NCBI RefSeq assembly: GCF_000485595.1
Contig: NW_014577248.1
Location: forward strand, 36,099-89,370
Origin: Priapulus caudatus
Lineage: Eukaryota > Priapulida > Priapulimorpha > Priapulimorphida > Priapulidae
Length of the DNA stretch: 53,272 nt
Direction: 5' to 3'
Shown here: positions 13,790 through 23,921 of the stretch, piece after piece
How the letters are laid out: every line of letters starts with the position of its first letter
Position numbering within the stretch: position 1 is the first letter of the stretch
Program-made: the position numbers and the translations under genes
The notes under the pieces: generated by a model
Seen by the model: the letters and a program-made list of their open reading frames with translations, nothing else
Databases searched by the model: none
Told to the model about the DNA's origin: nothing

Positions 13790-14400
13790 TCACCTGTCCA
13801 ACCTGCTCAGCCTAGGCGGTGCCCGCCCGCATCCTTCGTGCTGCGTCGGCATAGCTTTGTTGCGCCCATTGTCACTGGTACTGGCCTCGTGGCCCATAAG
13901 GTCGAGCTCTGTTACTCGCCGGCGTCTCCATACCCGTTCCGGGCAACTCTCGATACGCAGCGAATGGCCACCTCTCCGCACTCGTAGCAGGTCATTGGTT
14001 CTGCGTCCCTGACCAATTGGACCCGTCTCATTAATGGAATCCTCCGACCCGCGCTGCCAGGAGCCCGCCGGGCAGTTGAAGCGCGGGTCCGCCCATTCTA
14101 GGTACCCTTAGCATACTGCTTAATTTCCTTGAAGACCCTCAGGGACAGAAAGAACAGCGGCTGATGGCGTTTTCCCGCCCCCCGGAACTGGCTTCCTCAG
14201 ATTTTCAAAACACTGATGGTGCCACCCTGGGGCTCTTCAGCGTGGGCGGCCCAGCGCACACACCAGCATGTCATAGTCGTGGCTACATGCCTGACTGCTT
14301 ATGAGGCGTACATCCCCTTTGTTAGGATATACGCGCTAGGGCGGTGGCCCTCGTGGGCAGTTCATGCCACAGTCGCCCCTTGAAGGCATCGATTAGGTGC
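13790..14400 (-). pseudogene. Gag remnant with CCHC zinc knuckle
   Basis: The minus strand at 13989-13943 reads as a retroviral-type zinc knuckle beginning Cys-Tyr-Glu-Cys-Gly-Glu and ending Ser-Cys-Pro-Glu-Arg. The span is 47 nt instead of the usual 42, so extra bases lie between the Cys and His ligands and the motif crosses frames. Gag binds and packages the element RNA. The upstream part (toward 14400) shows no recognisable capsid motif. It is assigned to gag from its place before the protease. Confidence 0.6.
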
Positions 14401-14831
14401 TCTGAGCCGCCCCCACGCATGCCGACCTCCGTAAAAAAAAAAGCCTTAAAAAACGTTTACCGTTAATAATGAAAAATGAAGCCATTGCCTCCCTGCGACT
14501 GACATAAAAAACATAAATACCTTCCACGAAGACCACGCTTTAGCAGAGGGCAGATATAGCTCCAATGCGATTTTCTCTCTACATGTCGATTTGAGATTGA
14601 AACAAGACAAATTTGGATCGTCTCTGCAAACGGCCGCCACGCTCATTGAATGCTGTTCATTGTTGTCACAACATAGATGGCGACTCTGTTTGTTAGAAAC
14701 GAAAAAGCAATGATAAAAAAAAACTATCTAAAAGGCCATAGGCCAGACAGCATTAAATTATTTAAATATTATATCACCGTACATGTAATATTACTAACGT
14801 CAGTCTATATGTAATTTTTGTTTATTAACAT

Positions 14832-14856
14832 NNNNNNNNNNNNNNNNNNNNNNNNN
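14832..14856. other. 25-N assembly gap
   Basis: A run of 25 undetermined bases lies between the retroelement internal region and the right flanking repeat. The join across this point is therefore unverified. About 540 bp (14440-14980) including this gap has no counterpart next to the left repeat. Confidence 0.99.
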
Positions 14857-14979
14857 TTTTATCGGCAAGGGGTGGAGAGCGAAATACAATTTTTGCAATT
14901 AAAGGATTATTGCTCAACGAAATCTGTAAAAACGAACCAGACGAGATATGACACCACAGACGGTTTGTGTCTAATAATA

Positions 14980-16063
14980 TGCTAATATAATTGCCAAACC
15001 TAGCCTAATTTGCGATTAATTTTTTTTAAATAACAAAACCTAGCCCTTATTCATTCAATACCAAAAAATGAGCCAAAATCCGATTGAAACCTATACTGAC
15101 TAATGGGCGAATGTCCCATTTTTGCCAAAAAATTGCCGTAGAATCGAAAGTACGTCCGATAGCGTGCCTTCAAAATAGGACGTTTAAATAATGGGAGCCC
15201 ATAGCAGTAAACAACTATACCCAATTTCAAACCATGTGGTTCAAATGGTTCCTGAGTATGATAGTTAACCGTAGCGAAATGTTGACGGAGAACGTACGAC
15301 GGACGCACGCACCCATGGCCAATGTTGTGCCCAAAGCTTGGAATCTTGACAGAACTTGAATCTTCAGCGCATCGCCAGTTGGGCAACCAATCTGAATTGG
15401 GGCAAACAGAGGTAAACAGAGCTCTGCACAAAATATGTATTATATAGGAGGTTTCAAATGTTATATCATAACTATAAGGTCGTATACCTTAATTTTCTCA
15501 ATGCTGTTTGGCACCGTTCTGATATAAATATGAAATGATTCATAATAAAATAATTGGATAATATTTAAAGTATGAGGATAAAATCTGCTTCCTTAGGTTG
15601 CCACCACGCACACCACACACTCGCTGAATGAGCGGGTTGTTGAACACCAACTGTTTCAGTTGGCCCAATCTTGAGATTGGTCAGGCCAAACTAGGGATCC
15701 GCAGTTTGGGCAGCACAATCGCCGTGACAATCTCGAGATTGTGCAGATTCTAAGTTTTGCGCCGCCCCGACTACAACAGCAAGTAGCTCAGCTTCACGAT
15801 TGTCAAACGGTGAAGGCTAAACAATATGTGCGTGCAATTTGCGAGAAGATAAAATTTTGCATACTTTACATTGTTTATAATAACTTCATACATTTGTGTA
15901 GCTGACTCGGTTTGAACATATTCGTATAAATCAATAAAGGGGATTTAAAGGCTGTTGCTATTTTCCTGGTATTCATAGCAGGTTTATCCACCAGCTGTGT
16001 ATTCATTTAATCTCTTTTAGCTGCCTATATTGTTCTAACATCACGATTCTGAATTCTGTAAAA

Positions 16064-16118
<55 letters not shown>

Positions 16119-16590
16119 AAAAAAAACAAACAAAAAAAAAAAAAAAAAAAAAAATAAAAAAATAGTTTAAATTATTATGAACCTTTAATTTTAGCTAATT
16201 GTTAAAGTTACAACAAAACTTTTACATTATTCACGGAAGAGAACATTTCCTGCAGGATTTCCACGAGATATCATCCCGGCGGCAGTAGGTAAGAACGAAA
16301 AGCCAGAGTTGAATTCGGCAGAGCAATGGTAAATCATTTCTGTACACATGGATACCAAAAGGGAAAGCTGTTGGATATGTATTTTGTCGGCTCGTGTGAA
16401 ATGACGGCTCCGAGCGGTCGAGCGATTTTGCACGATCCGCTTATCCTACCTGCTCTCTTATTTATGATTGTTTGTGACAGCGGGTGCGCGGTTACTAGCG
16501 TGTTGCCAGATTGAGCATTTGACTGTGCATTTACAAGGTGATATATAATTTAATAGGCGAACATTAGAAATAGAGAAACATCAAGACTTT
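14980..16590. repeat. Right copy of the direct repeat flanking the Ty3/gypsy element
   Basis: Same block order as 7060-8985 (see that entry for shared strings). It is about 300 bp shorter and differs by many single-base indels. An adenine-rich tract at 16069-16165 interrupts it and is absent from the left copy. Confidence 0.55.
16069..16165. repeat. Poly-A tract
   Basis: Nearly uninterrupted adenine for about 95 bases with a few T and C interruptions. It lies inside the right flanking repeat, so it may be the tail of an inserted retroposon or a sequencing-sensitive homopolymer. Confidence 0.9.
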
Positions 16591-16794
16591 GGTACATTTC
16601 GTGTTTGGCTGTAGTCTCGCAAGTACCGTCGCCGATGTTTTCTCTTAAAAGTACGGCGTACTGACGGTACTGAGCGCCTGATCTGGTTGAGCTTGTTTTT
16701 CTCGCGATATAACATAGCACATCCAAATTTCAATTTAATATGTCGCAGCAGCCTTAACGGTTATCAGGGCTGTGCGGCCAAGTATGAAATGGTC

Positions 16795-17010
16795 GCAGGA
16801 CGAATCCCATCCGTTTATCTAATTATTTTCCTGGTTTCTGTATTTTCTATCTTTATCTTTTAACATTTTTTTTTCCACCCCATTAACGAAATATTTACAT
16901 GAGTCTTATTTACACATTTTAATAACAACAATTAATTTTTACAACAATTAAAAATTAAATTTTATTAATAATAGGGTAGGGTTAGGTTAGCGTTAGGGTT
17001 AGGTTCAGGC
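16795..17010 (+). repeat. Fragment of the dispersed repeat also found at 40430-40580 and 42340-42500
   Basis: Shares the succession TGTATTTTTCTATCTTTATC, a T-run, ATTAACGAAATATTTACATGA, AATAACAAC and a closing GGGTTAGGGTT-like segment with the two larger copies. The telomere-like GTTAGGG strings belong to this repeat. Confidence 0.7.
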
Positions 17011-18695
17011 CGTTAGGATCTCTCTGGTGTGTGTATTGGGAGACCGCTTGACATGTGTTGTGAGAATGAGCAATGATAATGATGATGTGAAAATGTCGGC
17101 TCGTGTCAGTACGACTAGTGGCGCCACTTTGGTAAACTCGCTTTCGGTAGCATTTTCACTATAAATGAACAAAGTGAGGTAAAGTTACAAATATACAAAG
17201 ATTAAAATTCTGATAGTGTGAAAGAAATGTTTTCTCATGAATAAGTAGTACTGTATGGTAAGTTATGCCACATCTACTTACTTTATCATTTTCATATGTA
17301 GATGTCCATGTTTGTCAACACACTACAGGGTACCTGTACCCGCCAAAACAATTCACTCGCCAATCGCCCGCCATATGCTTCGCAGCAAATGCTTGGCGCC
17401 TTCCTGATCAGAAGCAGTGGCGGACATCTTGGAAGTGGCTGACATTTGCGGTATACCGACATTTGCTAAGTTTATTCTAGGTGCCATCGTAGAGATAAAA
17501 ACGGGTAGATTTCGCCACAAGTGAGACGTGAGAGTAACGCTAGTGGTAATACTAATACTAATACTAATAGTAATAGATCATTACTAGTAGTAGTACTACA
17601 ATCGCCTACATTACAGTCATTACACATTAGATGTGATTGTGTTGGAATTCTAGCCATCTGAACATCACAAACATTAGAGCCTTTCATAGACAAATCTGGC
17701 GAATTTTTGTGCATCAGAAATTGTAAACTTGTATTTGTACTTGTAGTTGTGTTTCACTGTTTGTTGTCAGAACAGAAATTGCAATCTTGATTTTTGACGT
17801 ATTGCCACTGACCATGCAGTAATGATTTCATTGGTTTGTGGGAACACGCCACAAGCTCAAGAGACGACAAACTTTAAAGGGTTACCATTTCTGTTCTGAC
17901 AAAGTTGTTAACGTTCAGTGCCATGATATTTTTTACAAAATAGGAGGTGATAAAAAGTGTTTCTTAGCTGATAATCCATGGTAAGTGTTTTATGATTAAA
18001 AATGGTAAGACTAAGGTTAACAAAGTGAGAAGTGTAGATATTACGTACAATTTTAATATTACATGGTCAGAAACTAAAAAAGTTTTAATACAAGCATTCA
18101 CGACGTTTGTGCATGGATGGCAGTAAGGCTATATAAAAATTTCTACGGCACAATTTATTAGTCTATATATTACATTACAAATACAATAGAGAGTCACAGA
18201 ATCGCAAGTTGGTATTTGGTATATAGATTGAAAGTTAATACTCTGCTAGGACCACACCATGCCAATACTTGGAGAAGTGGGTGTAGCTATTAGATCTAAT
18301 CTAGCGACAATACTGGGAATCAAATGCTTATAATGCATCCATGGGTTTACTTATTGCGTTGTGAGTTGACTACTTTTTGGACCAGAAATTGTATAATTGA
18401 TGATTCACCGATTATTGACATATATATGTCGTCTAATAAGGAAATAATGGGTGGGGTTAGTAGCAGTGGAACTATTCCCACGAGCTGACTTGTGTTTACG
18501 CGGACTATGTCAGCATATAATTAATCACCATTTAAAATGGAAATGGTAGAAGCACTGTGTATGTACACACATTATTGTAATTTTTCTATTTGAAAGATGG
18601 TTTCCGCCTAAGATAGATCGACGCTGCGAATACAGATAATAAGAGCTTGATATCTGAGATTGGTAAAAACGTGTCAGTGTTACTTGTCGTGCACA
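17011..18695. other. No recognisable gene
   Basis: AT-rich intergenic sequence downstream of the sphingomyelinase-like gene. It may include that gene's 3' untranslated region, but I could not place a convincing minus-strand polyadenylation signal close to the stop codon. Confidence 0.45.
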
Positions 18696-18930
18696 AGTTT
18701 GAGGCAATTATCGTCCTATCAATTAAACCTTGACTACATAACTCTGTACTGATGAAGCTCACAACGTGGGAGGCAATTATCATCCTATTAATTAAACCTT
18801 GACTACATAACTCTGTACTGATAAAGCTCACAACGTGGGAGGCAATATCATCCTATTAATAAACCTTGACTACATAACTCTGTACTGATAAAGCTCACAA
18901 CGTGGGAGGCAATTATCATCCTATTAATTT
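18696..18930. repeat. Tandem repeat, about 70-bp unit, 3.3 copies
   Basis: The unit starts GAGGCAATTATCATCCTATT and continues through CCTTGACTACATAACTCTGT and GCTCACAACGTGG. It recurs near 18700, 18770, 18839 and 18906 with few differences. It lies just downstream of the sphingomyelinase-like gene. Confidence 0.9.
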
Positions 18931-19075
18931 GTGCTAAGAAAGGGCGCTTTCGCAGTGCGCATGTTTAGCTCTCTGCTATCGCGATAATTTTGTTATCATT
19001 CGAAAACGAAACAGAAGCGAGAGAAGCGGTTCCAGCATCCAGATTAATCTGATCGGGATTGATCCGATCCCGGCT

Positions 19076-21736
19076 CTACTCGGGGAACATGTATCGCCCG
19101 AGAACCGCGAAATGATCCGAGAGGTCTCGCACGGCATAGTTCTTATTTGTACATCGCTCGTCGTCCGGCCACAGATACCCGAAGCGTAGAATCTTTCCCT
19201 CGTCAAAGCAGATGGGGAAGCCTTCCTCCTGCATCGGTCGCACGGCTTCCATCGTCGCGTGGGTCGGCTTCTCGTGCGTGTGGCTGAACGCGACGTAGTC
19301 CAGCCACGAGCACGACTTCTCGTCGTCGTGAAGGTCGTTCTCCCCGTCGGACGTGCACTCTCGCTCGCCCACCGTCGCTGGCAGCGTCGCCTCGAGCGTC
19401 GCCATGACGGCCGAGAGAAGCTCGTCGTCGTCGTAGAGATCTATATTGTAGTCGCCGAGGAAGAGGACGGGTTGGTCGGGCGGGATGGCGAGGCGGTCTA
19501 CGAACGCTCGCTGCTCCGCGGCCTGTCCCACTTTGATGTCGGCGTTGTCGCCCGTCTGCTGGTGTGTGCTGAAGAGGTTATACAGCTTCCACCTGCCGAA
19601 TATTTGAGTTTATTTTAGGGGCGATGGATGTTCGCTTGTTTATGGTTCGTCTAACAGATGGTGCTAAACGAGCGTCAAAATTTGAATTTGTTTAGAGGTG
19701 AGGTTTATTTGTTTAGGCTGAAGATGCTATACTCCACCTGCCGAAATTTGAATTTGTTCAGGGTTCGTCTAACGGATGTGCGGTAAGCGAGCGACAAAAT
19801 TTGAATTTGTTTAGGGGCGAGGTTGATTTGATTAGGCTTTGTCTAACAGATGCGTGGTAAGCAAGTGAAGGCGGATTCAGTTTGATATTTGGCCGAAATT
19901 TGAATTTATTTAGAGCAAGGCAGTGCCTAATAGACGTGTTGGAACAAGGGGCAAAATTTGAATTTGTTTAGAGGCGGGGCAAGAGTCTAACAGATTGAAA
20001 CAGATCACAAACTTTGCCGTAAACGAGTGAAGGCAACTCTGTTTTACCGACGCATTTCCGAGCAAGATTGCACGGACGTTAAGTGTAAAACATGTGATAT
20101 TTTTGGTGGGCCGGGGACGGTCATGTTGCGTTGCCGTGGATGTTGTCCGATTGTCTCTGACCTGCCGGACAGTAGACTTAGTGTCGCGCTTCCGCCTGAA
20201 AGAACCTAACAGAAAAAAAACTTAAAGAACTTAACCTGCCAGAGGCATCCGTCTTGTTGATCTTGGCGTAGGAGACTCCCTTCTTTGAGAACCCGTCCCA
20301 CGACAGGGGGTCGGCGTTCTCGTAGATGATTGAGTCCTCCTGCACGATGGGCCAGCGAGAGGCGACAAACATCCCTCCGTTCAACACCTTGAAGCCGACT
20401 CTCATGTCGTTATCGTCGTCGGTAACGGCCTGCGGGATTATCGCTCCGACAGTGCGCGTTGTGTAGGGGAAGCCGTGTTGTGCCAGCAGGTGGCGCAACG
20501 TGAGCTTTCCGCGGAAGCAGCCGCCCATGAAAACCTCCTGACGAAAGTTATTTTAAATTTTAGTCTCGATTGAAATTATGGATCTCGTTTCGTCGGGTTT
20601 TCGATGTGCGGTTAGTGATAAGTGTATAGTCGATGCGTTGATCATGCCCATCGAAGGATGTATTACGTAACTGTAGCTGGCCGTATTACCTCGTGGATGT
20701 AGACTCTAGATGAGTGTGTGCGTGCGTGCACATGTAAGCCTGTGCGCGTGCGTGCGTATGACTGCGTTCGTACATGTGCGTGTGCGCGCCTGTATGCGTG
20801 TGTGCGTACATACGTTCATGTGTGCGTGTCTGTACGTGCAAGCATGTGCGTGTGCCTGTAAAACTTCCCGTGTATGCACCTGCATGCGTGTGTGCGTACA
20901 TATGTTCATGTGTGCGTGTCTGTACGTGCGCGTGTCTGCACGTGCGCGTGTCTGTACGTGCACGTGTGCGTGTAAGACTTCCCGTGTACGCACCTGGAAC
21001 CCGATGACGTCTAGGTCGGGTAGCATGCGTCTGAGCGTCGCCGGCACGCGACACGACCGCTCCCGCTGCCCGTCGTGCGACATGAACCAGTTACGCTCGA
21101 ACGCGTTGTAGGAGAGAGCTGCGAGCGTGTGCGCGGGCGTATCGACGAGAGACGTGTGCGGCGCGGACGAGCGACACAGCACGGCGGTGCCCGTGTCGCA
21201 CGCTGACCCCTCGCCGACCCCGCTACGCACGTACTCGAGTCCAAACACCCCGCAGTCGTCCTCCGTCGTCGTGCAGTCTGGAGCGCCCCCTGTTGGGAGA
21301 CGAGCGCAGATTCATTAGAGAGGGGTTGACGGTGGGAAGGGCGTTTCGACGACCGTACCTTGTTTGTTTGTTTGTTGCGTCTCGTCTGGTGTTTGCTTGG
21401 GCAGGAAGACTTACTTTCTATCCATACTTCGGGGTCCGGTTGCAGCTGTGGTTGGCTTTCGCTAAGGACCTGTGCGTGAAAAGTTGAGAGACAGTTGAAA
21501 CGTCACCGTTGTTAAATATACATGCAATCTAAAAACTGGCAACGTGTTTCATGCAAACATGAAACTACGGTATATAATATACCTGTAAACTAGTCTTTAT
21601 ATTGAATATATAGAATTATTGTGATGTGTGAGCTGCATTGTGAACATTTGTTTAAAGTATGAGCAGTATTTTCATCATTACAACTAGTTCTTACCGTATT
21701 GATTATGCATACGAACACAATGCTAACGAGCATCAT
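19076..21736 (-). CDS. Secreted sphingomyelinase C-like phosphodiesterase (DNase I-like fold), complete
   Basis: Five coding exons join in phase: 21736-21695, 21469-21415, 21289-20994, 20537-20236 and 19592-19076, giving 403 residues. All introns are GT-AG. Exon 1 encodes a hydrophobic start (MMLVSIVFVCIINT), read as a signal peptide, so the enzyme is probably secreted or lumenal. A Cys-rich segment (residues 34-75) precedes the catalytic domain. Expected metal-binding and catalytic residues of the bacterial/neutral sphingomyelinase family are present: Asn94 (SYN), Glu132 (GFQEVF, split by an intron), His242 (STHQ), Asp279 and Asn281 (GDYN), and Asp391-His392 (LSDH). The family hydrolyses sphingomyelin to ceramide and phosphocholine; another phosphodiester substrate is possible. 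Introns 3 and 4 hold a TG/CG minisatellite and a degenerate tandem repeat. The gene is head to head with the MBD gene. Confidence 0.87.
19593..20030. repeat. Degenerate tandem repeat inside intron 4 of the sphingomyelinase-like gene
   Basis: Units of roughly 100-150 bp share AAATTTGAATTTGTTTAG, GGGGCGAGG, GTCTAACAGATG and GGTAAGCGAG-like blocks, near 19600, 19665, 19740, 19795, 19890 and 19955. The first unit includes the real 3' splice site of exon 5 (CCACCTGCCGAA on the plus strand). The block near 19735 repeats that junction. Confidence 0.8.
20708..20985. repeat. TG/CG-rich minisatellite in intron 3
   Basis: Alternating GTGCGTGT-type sequence with repeats of CATGTGTGCGTGTCTGTACG. It ends at the exon 3 donor. 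Open frames here are artefacts of the alternating composition. Confidence 0.9.
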
Positions 21737-22500
21737 CTTTATTGGCTTTTGCTTTCTCTGTTGCAGCTACACGTATGCAATGGACCAGGTGCATGTGTAG
21801 CAGCAAAGTGCACTAGTAAATCTGACTTTGAACACTAACCTTTACCCAAGATTTAGACCTATCATGTTCTAATCTGTTTAACGGTATCTTTGTTTTCTCA
21901 TCGTGACAAAAAAGTTTCAGCGTGATCATGCATGATAAGCATTTTCACGTATGGCCATACAGTAATAGTAAGCAAGGTCACAGTGCAGTATAAATGTCAG
22001 TTCTGCACAACTTACAGTGTAAAACCCATGTTTTGTCAGTTAAATTTATAGGTTGAAAGTCTATCCTCTTGTTAGAATGCACATCGAATATTTGCTATAC
22101 TGTTTTTTTGTGGTTTGGATAACAAAAAAGTACAGACAGTATTGACAAACTTAATCTAGTAGTATGACCTGGCACCATGACTGGTGTAGTCATGGTGTAG
22201 TGTGACCTCTGGCACCATGAGTGGTGTAGTCATTGGATTCGGAAATATCATTGATGTCAGAAACGAAATATTTAGTTGTTTCTTCTATTGCATAAACAGA
22301 CTCGTGTTCACCTATTCTACTAATACGCTCAGGTGTGTGATGATTCATTAAACTCCCATTCTCATCATCTCACTAAAAAGTTAGTAACTAATTAGTAGCT
22401 GTGTAATTAATAAGTTATTAATTTATTATTGTGTATTAATATATTTATTTCGAATATTTGAGTTATTAATAAGGTATTATTTTTGATTGCCATTATGCAG
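21737..22500. promoter_or_regulatory. Divergent intergenic region between two head-to-head genes
   Basis: About 760 bp separate the start codon of the minus-strand sphingomyelinase-like gene from a possible first exon of the plus-strand MBD gene. A TTATGCAG 3' splice site ends at 22500, so at least one 5' non-coding exon of the MBD gene may lie in or beyond this stretch. A short repeat (GGCACCATGAGTGGTGTAGT, two forms) sits near 22170-22235. I see no confident TATA box, and the promoter role is inferred from layout only. Confidence 0.35.
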
Positions 22501-22530
22501 GCTAACGACTTGACGCCATCAAGTACAATA

Positions 22531-22536
22531 ATGTGA
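22531..22536 (+). promoter_or_regulatory. Start-stop upstream open reading frame
   Basis: ATG is followed at once by TGA, 38 bases upstream of the predicted start codon at 22574, inside the likely first coding exon. Such minimal upstream frames can stall ribosomes. The main ATG has A at -3 and G at +4, a good context. Confidence 0.4.
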
Positions 22537-22573
22537 CGCCACCCTGAGAGGCTTTGCTAGATCGGCTACAATC

Positions 22574-22815
22574 ATGGAGATAGCTAAAGCTGTTGGCTGC
22601 TCGATCGGCAGCGAATCGCAATGGGAGACAGCAACGCAGGAAGACGACACGCTCTCGAAGGATGTGAAATCGCAGGGGACCTGTGCACTCCTCCCTCACG
22701 AGATCAAACAGGAGAGGGATGAGGATGAGGAGGAGGAGGAGGAGGCTGCTGCTGCGTCAGAGTTGGCTCAGCAAGCGAGCAGTGGGACGGACCTCACGCC
22801 ACGGGAGGCAGCAGG
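22574..22815 (+). CDS. First coding exon of the MBD/F-box gene (acidic N-terminus)
   Basis: The ATG at 22574 opens an 80-codon exon ending at a GTAAGC donor. It contains a short basic stretch, a SUMO-type consensus (IKQE) followed at once by a strongly acidic run (DEDEEEEEE), and an alanine cluster. The exon as written ends two bases into a codon, while the next exon (23922) needs one. The tandem copies of this junction at 22895, 22948 and 23005 read GCAGCAG then GTAAG or GTAAAG, with one G fewer, so the extra G at the first donor is probably a base error. With that G removed the join is in frame. No domain is recognised. Confidence 0.65.
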
Positions 22816-23040
22816 GTAAGCATGGTGGTGCGGGTTAAAAAAAGCGGGGGGGGGGCATGTACGGACCTCACGCGCACGCGGAGGGCAGCAGGTAAAGCAT
22901 GGTGGTGGGGAAGATGTGGGACGGACCTCACGCCACGGGAGGCAGCAGGTAAGCATGGTGGTGGGGAAGATGTGGGACGGACCTCACGACACGGGAGGCA
23001 GCAGGTAAGCATGGTGGTGGGGAGATGATGGGCTAAGGCT
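22790..23040 (+). repeat. Four tandem copies of the exon 1 end and its 5' splice site
   Basis: The block ACGGACCTCACGCCACGGGA followed by GGCAGCAG and a GTAAG donor occurs near 22789, 22861, 22921 and 22978. The first is the real exon end. The others lie in the intron with exonic sequence and donor largely preserved. Confidence 0.85.
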
Positions 23041-23765
23041 GTGGACATGCCATACCATGACAGACAGTAGGTGCAGGCGGTAGACATGGTTGGGGGGGGG
23101 ACATGCCATACCATGGCAGACAGGATATGGTGCTGCGGTAGACATGCGTGGGGCGGGGCATTGCCATACCATGGTAGACAGTAGGTGCGTGGGCGTAGAC
23201 ATGGTGGGGGGTGGGGGGGACATTGCCATACCATGGTAGACAGTAGGTGCTGCTGGGTAGACATGCGTGCGGGGCGGGACATGCCATACCATGGTAGACA
23301 GTAGCGGTGCTGGGTAGACATGGTGGGGGGGACATGCCATACCATGGTAGACAGTAGGTGCTGGGGTAGACATGGTGGGGGGGGGGCATGCCATACCATG
23401 ACAGACAGTAGGTGCAGGGGTAGACATGGTGGGGGGGGACATGCCATACCATGGTAGACAGTAGGTGCTGGGGTAGACATTGGTGGGGGGGGGGATGCCA
23501 TATACCATGGCTAGACAGTAGGCTTGCGGCGGTAGACATCGTGGGGGTGGGGGACATGCCCATACCATGGTAGACAGTACGGTGCTGGGGTAGACATGGT
23601 GGGGCGGGGCATGCCATACCATTGTAGACAGTACGTGCTGGGGTAGACATCGGTTGGGCGGGGACATGCCATATACCATGACAGATAGTAGGTGCTGGGG
23701 TAGACATGGTGGGGGGGGGGGATATGCCATACCATCGCAGACAGCATGGTGGTGGGGTAGAATGC
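23041..23765. repeat. Minisatellite, about 55-bp unit, roughly 13 copies
   Basis: Unit: GACATGCCATACCATGGTAG, then ACAGTAGGTGCTGGGGTAGAC, ending in a G homopolymer. Copies differ mainly in G-run length and single indels. Long minus-strand frames rich in Pro, Tyr and Cys are products of the repeat and not genes. Confidence 0.92.
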
Positions 23766-23921
23766 CACAGTGACAGTTGTGGTGGGGCAGGGGTGACGAG
23801 ACAGTTAACCCAACACTGCAGGTAAGCTGCGCATGCTAAAGCGTGCGGCAAAACAAGTCGCAAACAATAATCTTACAATGATTTCCCTTTCTCAAAAAAT
23901 TTCGATTTTTCTCATTGACAG

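Larger units (their letters stand above)
9030..14430 (-). mobile_element. Ty3/gypsy-type retrotransposon internal region, frameshifted
   Basis: This GC-rich block differs sharply from its AT-rich surroundings. Read right to left on the minus strand it carries the standard Ty3/gypsy order: a gag zinc knuckle (about 13943-13989), an aspartic protease motif (about 13256-13284), reverse transcriptase (about 12700-11900), its C-terminal connection (about 11800-11540), RNase H (about 11530-11250), an integrase zinc-binding domain (about 10770-10590) and an integrase core (about 10500-10140). Signatures jump between frames every few tens of codons, so no long open frame survives. That could be decay or uncorrected long-read indels. 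The position of integrase after RNase H separates it from Ty1/copia. Confidence 0.9.

Noticed and set aside
16976-17010. Telomere-like GTTAGGG repeats (also near 40574 and 42496)
   Set aside because: Only two to four imperfect units, always inside the same dispersed repeat, so not a telomere or fusion point.
20706-21054. His-Thr-Arg-rich proteins on the minus strand
   Set aside because: They are TG/CG minisatellite in intron 3 of the sphingomyelinase-like gene; only the part from 20994 upward is exon.
22794-23863. Overlapping minus-strand frames of 235-276 codons rich in Pro, Tyr and His
   Set aside because: They follow the 55-bp minisatellite exactly and have no non-repetitive domain.
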